This document shows positions 1 through 6,548 of a stretch of 35,373 bases of DNA, piece after piece. Location of the stretch: positions 1-35,373 of the forward strand of contig CAISEE010000032.1 of assembly GCA_903884345.1 (NCBI GenBank), given 5' to 3'. Under the pieces are notes generated by a model. That model did no database searches, was not told the origin of the DNA, and saw only the letters and a list, made by a program, of their open reading frames with translations. Numbering within the stretch: the stretch's first letter is position 1; each line of letters opens with the position of its first letter. A program made the translations under genes and the position numbers. Origin of the DNA: Candidatus Adlerbacteria bacterium (lineage in GTDB: Bacteria; Patescibacteriota; Minisyncoccia; Phycocordibacterales; SBAW01).

Positions 1-83
1 ACTACCTTGCGGTATTTAGCAGGACAGACGAGGTGGTAGATGAGGACACTGACGTTGTGGCTTTTATGCAGGTAGATGCTCAC
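1..83 (-). CDS. IS200-like transposase (TnpA), N-terminal fragment at window edge
   Basis: Reading leftward from a GTG at 83-81, with an in-frame stop just upstream, the translation contains YLHKSHNVSVLIYHLV followed by CPAKYRKVV. This matches the beginning of IS200/IS605-family Y1 (HUH) transposases, which open with a conserved His/Ser-rich strand and a 'KYR+' motif and move single-stranded DNA. Only about 27 residues lie inside the window, so the HUH and catalytic Tyr motifs cannot be checked. A short palindrome just upstream of the start (99-114) fits the subterminal hairpins such elements carry. The family call rests on motif resemblance only. Whether the element is intact depends on sequence left of the window. 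Confidence 0.6.
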   Translation of the reverse strand, partial: MSIYLHKSHNVSVLIYHLVCPAKYRKV

Positions 84-90
84 TGCTCAA

Positions 91-118
91 CTCTAACACC
101 GCAGCAAGCTGCGGGGTA
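91..118. repeat. Subterminal palindrome of the IS200-like element
   Basis: CCGCAGC (99-105) and GCTGCGG (108-114) form a perfect 7-bp inverted repeat with a 2-nt centre, extendable with one mismatch to 96-117. IS200/IS605 elements end in short hairpins recognised as single strands by TnpA. The position immediately upstream of the transposase start fits such an end. It is too small to prove an element boundary. Confidence 0.45.
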
Positions 119-148
119 TTGACCCTAAGAGAGAATAAAGATTTAATT

Positions 149-193
149 ACACAAAAACCGCCGCAGCCCACAGAGGTGCGGCGGTTTTTGTGT
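149..193. terminator. Strong bidirectional intrinsic terminator
   Basis: A perfect 17-bp stem (149-165 with 177-193) has a 10-nt loop. Its GC core CCGCCGCA/TGCGGCGG is flanked by A5 on the left and T5 on the right, so it can terminate transcription on either strand. It insulates the IS200-like end from the cassette to the right, whose -35 box begins 4 nt after the stem. Confidence 0.8.
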
Positions 194-196
194 ATC

Positions 197-226
197 TTGA
201 CCGAAGTGCCGTTTCTGTGTTATATT
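197..226 (+). promoter_or_regulatory. Sigma70-type promoter of the 253-696 gene
   Basis: TTGACC (197-202), 18-nt spacer, TATATT (221-226). The predicted start near 233 gives a leader of about 20 nt that carries the GGAGG SD at 239-243. Confidence 0.6.
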
Positions 227-252
227 GCAAACAGTGTTTGGAGGTCTTACCT

Positions 253-696
253 ATGGAAGAAGTTCAGGAAGTGCCGGAAGAACAAACTGAGTCGAGTTTT
301 CGCCATCTTGTTGTGTTTGCGCTTGGTGACCAGGTTAACGTATGCACAATGGCACACCTGGTCGAATCAATCCGCAACCTCGGGTTCGCACTCACCATCG
401 GTCGTCCTGAGACTGATGACGGTGAGGCGCCCTGTAGCTTAGATAAGACCCAGCAGTCGCAGCTCATGGAGGCGGTTGAGATACCGCAGTTCCTTCGGCA
501 CCACGACCCTGTATTACCGAGGCGGAGTTTTGCGTCCGTGTTTATTCGAGCAATGGAGCATATGCCGATGCCGAGAATCGTGCTGCCGCCCGAGGTTATG
601 AACGAGCAGGAACTACCGCCGTGGCGACAAGGGAGGCATGTTCGTAAGTTCAAGAAACGGAAACTACAGAAGTTCTCGACACGAAAGCGCTCCTAG
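253..696 (+). CDS. Hypothetical protein, SD-bearing cassette gene 1
   Basis: This 147-aa protein is not recognised. The ATG at 253 is chosen because GGAGG lies at 239-243 and a TTGACC/TATATT promoter sits just upstream. The N-terminus is acidic (EEVQEVPEEQ). A hydrophobic strand HLVVFAL and the segment MAHLVESIRNLGFALTIGRP suggest a small alpha/beta fold. The C-terminus is very basic (RKFKKRKLQKFSTRKRS), as in nucleic-acid-binding tails. No signal peptide or membrane segment is visible. The gene is a self-contained unit of promoter, SD, ORF and terminator. It resembles the next unit (822-1043), which ends in an identical terminator; a weak similarity between HLVVFALGDQVNV and VVLVFVGSGHADA hints that the two are distant paralogues. 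Function unknown. Confidence 0.65.
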   Translation: MEEVQEVPEEQTESSFRHLVVFALGDQVNVCTMAHLVESIRNLGFALTIGRPETDDGEAPCSLDKTQQSQLMEAVEIPQFLRHHDPVLPRRSFASVFIRAMEHMPMPRIVLPPEVMNEQELPPWRQGRHVRKFKKRKLQKFSTRKRS

Positions 697-704
697 CGAG
701 CGAC

Positions 705-738
705 GACGCCCGGTGGTACATCCCACCGGGCGCTTTTT
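705..738 (+). terminator. Intrinsic terminator, copy 1 of a duplicated terminator
   Basis: CGCCCGGTGG (707-716) and CCACCGGGCG (723-732) make a 10-bp stem with a 6-nt loop, followed by CTTTTT. The 32 nt at 705-736 are identical to 1051-1082, downstream of the next small gene. Confidence 0.85.
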
Positions 739-760
739 ATGCAACGGTGCGGCTTTTTTG

Positions 761-796
761 TTGCACAATCGGCGTAACATTATTATCTGGTATCAT
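761..796 (+). promoter_or_regulatory. Probable promoter of the 822-1043 gene
   Basis: TTGCAC (761-766) is followed after 17 nt by TATCTG (784-789). An alternative extended -10, TGG-TATCAT (788-796), also occurs. Either would give a short leader carrying two purine-rich SD-like stretches (801-814). The choice between the two -10 boxes is uncertain. Confidence 0.4.
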
Positions 797-821
797 AAAT
801 AGGAGGTTCGGAGGATGTACA

Positions 822-1043
822 ATGAGAGAGCGAGAGACACGCAGGCCTGTGGTTCTTGTGTTCGTGGGCAGCGGTCACGCGGATGCCGCGAGAATCGCCG
901 AACACCTCGCGGCACACATGGACGGTGAAGTGTTTATACACCCGATGACACCGATTCCCAGGTGGGTAGGGGGTCCGAGGGCGGAGAAGTTTGATTTGCA
1001 ATTCACGAAACGGGGACGCAACCCCAAACAACACAACTCTTAG
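822..1043 (+). CDS. Small hypothetical protein, SD-bearing cassette gene 2
   Basis: 73-aa protein, not recognised. The ATG at 822 is preferred over upstream GTG options because GGAGG (810-814) lies 7 nt before it and AGGAGG (801-806) lies further up. After a charged start (RERETRR), the strand VVLVFVGSGHADAARIAEHLAAHM looks like beta-strand, Gly-rich loop, helix, i.e. the first unit of an alpha/beta protein. The C-terminus is basic. No membrane segment or signal peptide is seen. Promoter, SD and a private terminator make it a stand-alone cassette like the preceding gene, with which it shares a 32-nt terminator and similar bases around the stop codon. Short length leaves some doubt, but SD and terminator support expression. 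Confidence 0.6.
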   Translation: MRERETRRPVVLVFVGSGHADAARIAEHLAAHMDGEVFIHPMTPIPRWVGGPRAEKFDLQFTKRGRNPKQHNS

Positions 1044-1050
1044 CAAGCCA

Positions 1051-1084
1051 GACGCCCGGTGGTACATCCCACCGGGCGCTTTAT
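1051..1084 (+). terminator. Intrinsic terminator, copy 2 of the duplicated terminator
   Basis: CGCCCGGTGG (1053-1062) and CCACCGGGCG (1069-1078) form the same 10-bp stem and 6-nt loop as at 707-732, followed by CTTTATA. The T-tract is shorter than in copy 1. Confidence 0.8.
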
Positions 1085-1104
1085 ATAGACCCTACCTGTA
1101 AGTC

Positions 1105-1134
1105 AAAACCGCGCTCCCTGGGGAGGGAACGCGG
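1105..1134 (-). terminator. Intrinsic terminator of the 1150-1410 gene
   Basis: Read on the minus strand, CCGCG/CGCGG (1130-1134 with 1109-1113) and the inner TCCC/GGGA pairs (1125-1128 with 1115-1118) form a hairpin with a 1x1 internal mismatch. A TTTT tract (1108-1105) follows. It begins 16 nt past the stop codon of the minus-strand gene. Confidence 0.65.
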
Positions 1135-1149
1135 CGGACGCTCGACCAA

Positions 1150-1410
1150 TTACGTACTCGCGCGCACTTTCCATGCTTTGCGCAGCGCAACCAGACCGAT
1201 TAAGATAAAGCACAACTCGAGGGCAATTGTAGGCCATGCCCGAAGGGGGAGGAGACTATAAGTGATTGCCAGCGCACCGATTACGTTGAGCGTGTTGTAC
1301 ACCAACCCGGCCGAATCCACTTTTCTGTTGGTAACCAGGCCATACGCCACAAGGAGAATGACCATACCCGCCCAACCTATACTTTGTTCCAAGGTACTCT
1401 CCAATAACAA
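1150..1410 (-). CDS. Small CBU_0592-like integral membrane protein
   Basis: 86-aa membrane protein with three predicted transmembrane helices: WAGMVILLVAYGLV, YNTLNVIGALAITYSLLPL and the segment from WPTIALELCFILIGLVALRK. The pattern 'GW.G.v.lL.AY.l...k......Y..lN..G' is typical of the small CBU_0592-type membrane domain found across bacteria; its function is not known. The start is uncertain. A TTG at 1410 gives MLLESTLEQS, while a TTG at 1392 gives MEQSIGW and has GGAGAG 4 nt upstream. A hairpin with one bulged base (about 1412-1433) lies just upstream of the first TTG. The gene is monocistronic on the minus strand with its own terminator, and convergent with the 822-1043 gene. Confidence 0.65.
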   Translation of the reverse strand: MLLESTLEQSIGWAGMVILLVAYGLVTNRKVDSAGLVYNTLNVIGALAITYSLLPLRAWPTIALELCFILIGLVALRKAWKVRAST

Positions 1411-1551
1411 GGGTGCCTCACTGCGAGGACACCATCTGCAGACAGTATGCTATGTTTTACGCATTCATGCCCAAATTTCCGACTATTCGTCTAATATATC
1501 TCTATATTACAAGGATTGTTAAGGACACTCTGTAATAATGTGTCGATTTTA

Positions 1552-1581
1552 TTGACACTTTTGTTCAAAGGAGCATACTAT
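1552..1581 (+). promoter_or_regulatory. Promoter of TrmB paralogue 1, probably leaderless
   Basis: TTGACA (1552-1557), 18 nt, TACTAT (1576-1581). The -10 box ends only 4 nt before the ATG at 1586 (7 nt before the second ATG at 1589). Transcription should therefore begin at or next to the start codon. The AAAGGAG at 1567-1573 lies between -35 and -10, so it would not be in such a transcript. Confidence 0.6.
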
Positions 1582-1585
1582 ACAC

Positions 1586-2344
1586 ATGATGACACAGACG
1601 GATTTTGCGGAGCTACAGCAAGCCCTTCAGGATGTTGGCCTATCGGAAAAGGCGGCGGGCATCTATTTATCGCTTTTGGGCAAAAATCGCCTTGGCATCG
1701 CGGATCTTGCGCGGGAGACCGGGCTCAAACGAGCCACCTGCTATGAGCATGTCGCAGCGCTTTTGGCCCAAGACTTCATTATGCGTGTCCCAATAGGGAA
1801 GCGAACCCTATACGCGGCGCAAGACCCCGAAAAAGTGCTCCAAGCAGTACAGCTGAAAACAGCAATTTTTGCCTCGAAAGTAAAAGAGTTATCAGCTATA
1901 CATGCGCAGACCACTAATAAGCCGCGTGTCACGTTTCATGAGGGGAAGCGCGAGTTGCGCGCAATTTATGAGGACCTTTTCAAAACAATGGGAGACACGT
2001 ACTCCATCTTTCCGGCAGAAGCGTTTTTTAAAAACTTTAGCGACGAAGAGTACAACAACCTCGACAAGCAAAACAGCGCGCACGCAATGAAAACGCACGA
2101 CCTATTCATCGCCGACCCGAAACTGTTTAAGAAATTGAACGCGCTGCGCGAGAAGAATGAGGGATTTGAGCACAAACACGCCAAACGGCTGCCTGATTGG
2201 TTTACATCAAACGTAGATATGTTGCTGTTTAAAGACAAAGTAGCGCTCATTAGCCTGCGCGACCTTACGGCCGTCGTGATTGAAAACCAAGACATCGCCG
2301 AGCTTCTCAAAAACATGCACACGTTTATCTGGAAAGGGGTGTAA
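1586..2344 (+). CDS. TrmB-family transcriptional regulator, paralogue 1
   Basis: 252-aa cytoplasmic regulator. Residues 8-75 form a TrmB-type winged helix: LQDVGLSEKAAGIYLSLL, then IADLARETGLKRATCYEHV as the recognition helix-turn-helix, then the wing (FIMRVPIGKRTLYAAQDP). A helical linker (about 80-105) leads to a C-terminal alpha/beta domain (about 110-252) of the kind that binds effectors in TrmB proteins. That domain contains VTFHEGKRELRAIYEDLF and ends VALISLRDLTAVVIENQDIAELL. TrmB proteins usually control sugar or transport genes, but the ligand here is unknown. Two further paralogues lie at 6549-7283 and 10819-11568. Two adjacent ATGs (1586, 1589) are possible starts. The gene stands alone between a well-formed promoter and a convergent minus-strand gene. 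Confidence 0.85.
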   Translation: MMTQTDFAELQQALQDVGLSEKAAGIYLSLLGKNRLGIADLARETGLKRATCYEHVAALLAQDFIMRVPIGKRTLYAAQDPEKVLQAVQLKTAIFASKVKELSAIHAQTTNKPRVTFHEGKRELRAIYEDLFKTMGDTYSIFPAEAFFKNFSDEEYNNLDKQNSAHAMKTHDLFIADPKLFKKLNALREKNEGFEHKHAKRLPDWFTSNVDMLLFKDKVALISLRDLTAVVIENQDIAELLKNMHTFIWKGV

Positions 2345-2376
2345 AAAATTAAACGCCCCGGATGTACCGAGGCGTT
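2341..2376 (-). terminator. Intrinsic terminator of the 2408-3418 gene
   Basis: On the minus strand AACGCC (2376-2371) and GGCGTT (2357-2352), plus inner CGG/CCG pairs around one mismatch, form a hairpin with a 5-nt loop. It is followed by TTAATTTTTTAC. The T-tract overlaps the stop codon of trmB paralogue 1 on the other strand. Confidence 0.7.
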
Positions 2377-2407
2377 GTGGGCAGAGTGCCCAAGTGATTA
2401 GTGCGGA

Positions 2408-3418
2408 CTATGCGTCCTTTCTGCGCGAACCGAAGACGAACCGAACAGCATTGGCTGTCATAATGAGCGGCCAGAGCAGGAATCGTAGCGCCATAAGCAT
2501 CACGAAGATGATCACCGTCCACACGACGCACTCGACGAGCCAGGGGTTTAAGCCCAGCGTTTGCGCGAACGTCGCCGCGGCGCTTGTGATGACAGATGGG
2601 TGCGTCACTGCCAGGTAGCCCGTGCCGATGATGGTGCCGTACGCTGCGATTTTGGGCAAGGATGCGAACACAAACTGTTTCACACCTCCGGCGACGGCAG
2701 CTTTGGCCGCAATCCCCGAACCGGCAAGCGCTTTTGCCTTAAGCCCCAGCATCAGCGACTTTCCCGCAAGGAAGAACGTCCCCGCGTCGAGCGCCGCCAT
2801 ACCCCACTCGCGTGGCGTCGGCGTCTCTCCGCGTACCTCGCGGCGCTCAATCTGCTGCAAGCCACTCGTGAATATCTCCTTGAGGCTTGCCGCAATCGTT
2901 GAGGCCGGTAGGCGACGCGCGATCCCGTGCTCGTAGTCGATGTCGAATCGGCCCAAGAAATCGGGACCAAGCTCGACCGTGCGAACGACGACGTGCCATC
3001 CGCACTCCTCGGGCTTTTGCGGCCTGGGCGAAGGAGGAGTGTAGCGCTGCAGAGCATCTGCAAGCGCTTTGGCTCGGTCAGCCAGCGTCGCGTTTTGTGC
3101 CACCGCAACGTTGATTCTGAGAATCGAGTCGATGTAGCGATCGAGTGTCGAGACCGCAGCGATGAAGTCGTCACCTCCTTCAAGACACTTCGCGATGATT
3201 GGCACGAGCCGCTGGTGCCCCTCACGCCTCAGCGCGAGTTGGAACTCCGGCGTCTTGCCGTAGAGCGCGAAAATCGCGGGCGCGCGCTCGGGGTACTGCC
3301 AGAACATCGCTCGAATGAGCGGATCTTGACTGTCGGCCGCGGCACTAGCCACTGCCTCATCAAGCGAGCGACTCGGGTGGGTCCAAACGACCGCAACCGA
3401 GAGCCCCGCTGCGAACAC
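2408..3418 (-). CDS. Unknown membrane protein (possible ACG start at 3463)
   Basis: From the first conventional start (GTG, 3418) the product is 336 aa. In frame upstream the sequence reads TKTLYTWLLRALGFLVFAAG, a positively charged cap followed by the missing half of an N-terminal membrane helix. It begins at an ACG (3463-3461) exactly 7 nt after GGGAG (3475-3471), with a stop further upstream, so I suspect the real start is ACG (351 aa). The middle is soluble, helical and charged (about 30-250). The C-terminal third is hydrophobic, with repeated small residues (KALAGSGIAAKAAVAGG) and at least two membrane helices, including the segment around VVWTVIIFVMLMALRFLLWP. It ends in a basic tail (GSRRKDA). 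No family is recognised. It is monocistronic, with an excellent promoter and its own terminator. Confidence 0.7.
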   Translation of the reverse strand: MFAAGLSVAVVWTHPSRSLDEAVASAAADSQDPLIRAMFWQYPERAPAIFALYGKTPEFQLALRREGHQRLVPIIAKCLEGGDDFIAAVSTLDRYIDSILRINVAVAQNATLADRAKALADALQRYTPPSPRPQKPEECGWHVVVRTVELGPDFLGRFDIDYEHGIARRLPASTIAASLKEIFTSGLQQIERREVRGETPTPREWGMAALDAGTFFLAGKSLMLGLKAKALAGSGIAAKAAVAGGVKQFVFASLPKIAAYGTIIGTGYLAVTHPSVITSAAATFAQTLGLNPWLVECVVWTVIIFVMLMALRFLLWPLIMTANAVRFVFGSRRKDA

Positions 3419-3484
3419 CAGGAAACCCAGTGCCCGCAGCAGCCACGTGTAAAGTGTTTTCGTAACTTTTCTCCCTTTTCAACC

Positions 3485-3508
3485 CTTCGCCAGACCATAC
3501 CGGCGAAG
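3485..3508 (-). other. Hairpin in the leader of the 2408-3418 gene
   Basis: CTTCGCC (3485-3491) and GGCGAAG (3502-3508) form a perfect 7-bp stem with a 10-nt loop. It lies between the predicted transcription start (near 3518) and the SD (3471-3475). It could influence translation from the unusual start. No tested role. Confidence 0.45.
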
Positions 3509-3524
3509 TGACTTATTCTTTGCA

Positions 3525-3553
3525 ATCATACTACTTTTGGAGTCGTTTGTCAA
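3525..3553 (-). promoter_or_regulatory. Near-consensus sigma70 promoter of the 2408-3418 gene
   Basis: On the minus strand TTGACA (3553-3548), 17-nt spacer, TATGAT (3530-3525). This is the best promoter match in the window. It predicts a start near 3518 and a leader of about 55 nt down to the ACG at 3463 (about 100 nt to the GTG at 3418). The rest of the 336-bp stretch 3419-3754 holds the leader hairpin, this promoter and the pnp leader; no gene is seen. Confidence 0.8.
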
Positions 3554-3680
3554 TAGCCTTTACTCCTCAGTTGTAACTGGCCGGATGCGCAGTCGGCGGG
3601 GCACTCTGTGACTTTCTTTTTGGGGAATTCTCCTCTACAGTGAGAGTGGGCGATTATTATTCTTATACATAGAGGAAGCG

Positions 3681-3736
3681 CGCAGATAGGTAGGCCTTGT
3701 GTCCCGCAGGTGGGATGCGAAGACCTAAAATCTGCG
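3681..3736 (+). promoter_or_regulatory. Structured 5' leader of pnp (possible autoregulatory hairpin)
   Basis: CGCAGAT (3681-3687) pairs with ATCTGCG (3730-3736), and GGT (3689-3691) with ACC (3723-3725). An inner stem closes with CTTGTGTCCC (3696-3705) against GGGATGCGAAG (3712-3722), with wobble pairs and one bulge. The structure ends 18 nt before the pnp ATG at 3755. In enterobacteria the pnp leader is a long hairpin cut by RNase III and used by PNPase for autocontrol; a similar role here is inference. A possible -10-like TATACA lies at 3664-3669. Confidence 0.5.
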
Positions 3737-3754
3737 TCGTTTCCGAAAAATCGT

Positions 3755-5938
3755 ATGCAAACAAAAACATTCGAGACCGAGGTTGGGGGCAAGAAACTCA
3801 TCGCCGAGTTCACCGACCTGGCCGAGCAGGCGAGTGGGTCGGTCATTTTGCGCTACGGCAACACGGCGGTGTTGGCGACCGCCGTCATCAGCAGCAAGAC
3901 GCGCGACGACATCGACTACTTCCCACTCACCGTCGATTACGAAGAGCGCTTTTACGCCGCGGGGCAGATCTTGGGCAACCGCTTTATGCGTCGCGAAGGG
4001 CGACCGTCAGACCAGGCGATTTTGTCGGGTCGCGTGGTCGACCGCACCATCCGCCCGCTCTTCCCGCAACACATCCGCAACGAAGTGCAGGTGGTGATTA
4101 CCGTCTTGGCACTCGACGAAGAGGATCCTGACACGATTTCGGTCAATGCCGCGTCGCTCGCGCTCGCTACCTCGGACATCTCGTGGAATGGCCCGGTCGC
4201 CTCGGTGCGCCTTGGCAAGAAGGGAAGTGGCGACTTCATCATTAATCCGACGTATGCCGAGCGCGGCGAAACCACGCTCGATATTTTGGCCTGTGGTAAG
4301 GATTCGACCATCAACATGATCGAGGTTGCCGCAAAGGAAGCGGGCGAGGCCGATGTGGCCGCGGGCTTTGCGCTTGCCGCCGCGGAGCACGACAAGATTT
4401 TGGCCTGGCAGCACTCAATTATTAAAGAGCTCGGCAAGACCAAGCGCGACTCGAGCGCACCGGAGTTACCAACAGCACTGACTGAGCTCTACGCCGCTGA
4501 GTTTGAAACGGCGATGGACGCGGCGGTCTTCTGCGGTAAGCCGAACAAAGACGCCATCCACGAGTTGGCTGACCGCTGGTCGGCACGCATCAAAGAGACC
4601 GAAGCGCTCAAAGACTTCAGCAAGGGTGCCGCAAAGCGATTCTTCGAGGACAAAGTCGACGAGTCGATCCACCGCGGTGCGGTCGAGCACAACAAGCGCG
4701 CCGATAATCGCGCGTTTGACCAGCTGCGCCCACTCTTTGCGAAAGCAGGCGGCGTCTCGCCGATTCTCCATGGCTCGGGCATCTTCTATCGCGGCGGCAC
4801 GCACGTCTTTACCGCACTCACCCTCGGCGGCCCCGGCGACTCACAGGTCGTCGACACCATGGAGGAGCACGACATCAAGAAGCGCTTCATGCATCACTAC
4901 AACTTCCCGCCGTACTCCTCGGGCGAGACGGGACGCATGGGCGGCATTAACCGCCGTGCCACCGGACACGGCGCCCTTGCCGAAAAAGCACTCTCGGCCG
5001 TGATTCCTGACGCCAACACCTTCCCGTACACCATCCGTTTGGTCTCGGAGTGTTTGGCATCCAACGGCTCGACCTCGATGGGCTCGGTCTGCGCCTCGAC
5101 CTTGGCGCTCATGGACGGCGGCGTGCCGATTAAGGCACCGGTTGCTGGCATTGCCATGGGCCTTATGCTCTCCCTCAACTACGCGCAGGACAAAAAGTAC
5201 AAAGTGCTGACCGACATTCAGGGCCCCGAGGACGAGTTCGGTGACATGGACTTTAAGGTCGCGGGCACCAAGGATGGCATTACTGCGATTCAAATGGACA
5301 TCAAGCTCGACGGCATCCCGGTTGAAATTTTGGTTGAAGCGCTCGAGGGTGCCAAGAAAGCACGCTTGCAGATTCTCGACGTTATCACCAACGAAATCGC
5401 CGCGACCCGTGACCACATTAGCCCGCGCGCACCGGAGATTCTTACCATGCACGTGCGCCCCGACCAGATTGGCTTGGTCATTGGCGGCGGCGGCAAGACG
5501 ATTAACGGTATCCGCGATGTGACCTTGGTTGAAGACATCACCATCGAGGACGACGGCTCAATCTTCATCACCGGCAAGAACGGCTCGGCAGGGAAGGCCA
5601 AAGAAATGATTGAGGCGCTCGTTAAGGAGTACAAAGCAGGCGAGATGTACGACGGAGAAGTCACGCGCATGATGGACTTCGGCGCCTTCGTCAAAATCGG
5701 CCCCAGCAAAGACGCCGAAGGCTTGGTCCACGTCTCGGAGGTGGCACCCTTCCGTATCGAGAAAGTAGGGGATGCGCTGAAAGTCGGCGACCGCGTGCGC
5801 GTCATGGTCAAAGAAATCGACGAGAAGGGCCGCATCAACCTCTCGATCAAAGCCGCCGACCCCGAGTTCGCAGCTCGCAAGGGATTGGTCGCCTCGACCG
5901 CCCCGGCGCGCCCGTTTACACCACACGCCCGCAGCTAG
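3755..5938 (+). CDS. pnp: Polyribonucleotide nucleotidyltransferase (PNPase)
   Basis: The 727-aa enzyme degrades RNA 3'-to-5' phosphorolytically to nucleoside diphosphates and acts as a cytoplasmic homotrimer. The order is complete: RNase PH domain 1 (from about residue 5, GGKKLIAEFTDLAEQASGSV), an all-helical linker (about 230-310), RNase PH domain 2 (about 320-550), KH (about 565-620, GxxG loop VIGGGGKT) and S1 (about 628-705, MYDGEVTRMMDFGAFVKIGP). Active-site signatures are intact: SNGSTSMGSVCASTLALMDG near 435, and GDMDFKVAG near 495 with the conserved acidic residues. ATG 3755 (MQTKTFETEVGGKK) is chosen because family members start here; an in-frame upstream ATG at 3710 lies inside the leader hairpin. 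No SD is visible. The gene stands alone. Confidence 0.97.
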   Translation: MQTKTFETEVGGKKLIAEFTDLAEQASGSVILRYGNTAVLATAVISSKTRDDIDYFPLTVDYEERFYAAGQILGNRFMRREGRPSDQAILSGRVVDRTIRPLFPQHIRNEVQVVITVLALDEEDPDTISVNAASLALATSDISWNGPVASVRLGKKGSGDFIINPTYAERGETTLDILACGKDSTINMIEVAAKEAGEADVAAGFALAAAEHDKILAWQHSIIKELGKTKRDSSAPELPTALTELYAAEFETAMDAAVFCGKPNKDAIHELADRWSARIKETEALKDFSKGAAKRFFEDKVDESIHRGAVEHNKRADNRAFDQLRPLFAKAGGVSPILHGSGIFYRGGTHVFTALTLGGPGDSQVVDTMEEHDIKKRFMHHYNFPPYSSGETGRMGGINRRATGHGALAEKALSAVIPDANTFPYTIRLVSECLASNGSTSMGSVCASTLALMDGGVPIKAPVAGIAMGLMLSLNYAQDKKYKVLTDIQGPEDEFGDMDFKVAGTKDGITAIQMDIKLDGIPVEILVEALEGAKKARLQILDVITNEIAATRDHISPRAPEILTMHVRPDQIGLVIGGGGKTINGIRDVTLVEDITIEDDGSIFITGKNGSAGKAKEMIEALVKEYKAGEMYDGEVTRMMDFGAFVKIGPSKDAEGLVHVSEVAPFRIEKVGDALKVGDRVRVMVKEIDEKGRINLSIKAADPEFAARKGLVASTAPARPFTPHARS

Positions 5939-5964
5939 TTGCTTCTAAATACATAGAAAGGTGA

Positions 5965-5990
5965 AAGGGCTGCCAGTGATGGCAGCCCTT
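5965..5990. terminator. Hairpin terminator between convergent pnp and the 6004-6336 gene
   Basis: AAGGGCTGCC (5965-5974) and GGCAGCCCTT (5981-5990) give a perfect 10-bp stem with a 6-nt loop. The T-tracts are weak on both sides. Its position between two convergent stop codons supports a shared terminator. Confidence 0.65.
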
Positions 5991-6003
5991 GGGCGTTTAA
6001 ACC

Positions 6004-6336
6004 TTATGGATCAGGTTCCTCAACCTCCCAGTCTGGCAACAGCCGTTGCACTTCCTCTTGGCTGTACGGCCCAAACCGTGCGGACGAGCTAGTTCTAATG
6101 ATTTTGTCGAGTGGCCTCGCAAGCCCACCGCCTGTGATGGTATCGAATGGAATACTGTTTCGCATGGCAATAACGATATGACGTTTTCGTACTTCGCCCC
6201 AGTATATTTTCCCTCCAGCAACAATAAATTTTGCGACAACAGTATGTGGAATTTCTTCCGCAGAATCTTCAAGTCGCATAATCTGAGCCTTCAGTGCAGC
6301 CGCAATCTTTGCGCGCAGTTCTTCGTTGTCTGTCAT
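6004..6336 (-). CDS. Hypothetical protein, SD-bearing
   Basis: 110-aa soluble protein that I do not recognise. ATG 6336 is chosen because TAGGAG (6348-6343) lies 6 nt upstream; the in-frame ATG at 6342 directly abuts the SD and is less likely. An N-terminal helix (TDNEELRAKIAAALKAQIMR) precedes a beta-rich middle (HTVVAKFIVAGGKIYWGEV then HIVIAMRNSIPFDTITGGG). A short acidic C-terminus (DWEVEEPDP) ends the protein. No signal peptide or membrane segment is seen. It is one of the few genes here with a good SD, suggesting it belongs to the accessory fraction. It is convergent with pnp and divergent from trmB paralogue 2. Confidence 0.65.
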   Translation of the reverse strand: MTDNEELRAKIAAALKAQIMRLEDSAEEIPHTVVAKFIVAGGKIYWGEVRKRHIVIAMRNSIPFDTITGGGLARPLDKIIRTSSSARFGPYSQEEVQRLLPDWEVEEPDP

Positions 6337-6391
6337 AACCATCTCCTACCACAGAACCACGATTTGTGGCGCAGATGAACGTTCTGGCACA

Positions 6392-6419
6392 AGCGTACGC
6401 TGATTTTGCTACCTGTCAA
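6392..6419 (-). promoter_or_regulatory. Possible promoter of the 6004-6336 gene
   Basis: On the minus strand a perfect TTGACA (6419-6414) is followed after 16 nt by TACGCT (6397-6392), a poor -10. It faces away from the trmB paralogue 2 promoter within the AT-rich 6343-6548 intergenic region. Confidence 0.35.
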
Positions 6420-6511
6420 TCTTTCTGAATATTTTTGTGACCAATTTATGCGACTTTTCGCATTATATTACAACGTTTTTATAATATATCGACTATTTAT
6501 CATCAAAACTA

Positions 6512-6540
6512 TTGACTATGTTTCACCGCCGAGATATCCT
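6512..6540 (+). promoter_or_regulatory. Promoter of TrmB paralogue 2, probably leaderless
   Basis: TTGACT (6512-6517), 17 nt, TATCCT (6535-6540), then 8 nt to ATG 6549; no SD. The AT-rich DNA just upstream contains TATATTACAA, TAATATATC and CGACTATT. All three words recur upstream of trmB paralogue 1 (about 1483-1512) and may be parts of a regulator site. Confidence 0.55.
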
Positions 6541-6548
6541 TATGATGT

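Noticed and set aside
3710-3754. Upstream ATG (3710) as pnp start
   Set aside because: It lies inside the leader hairpin and adds 15 residues absent from the family; ATG 3755 matches the family N-terminus.
4841-5452. 203-codon minus-strand open frame opposite pnp
   Set aside because: pnp motifs in the other strand are complete; no SD, promoter or domain.
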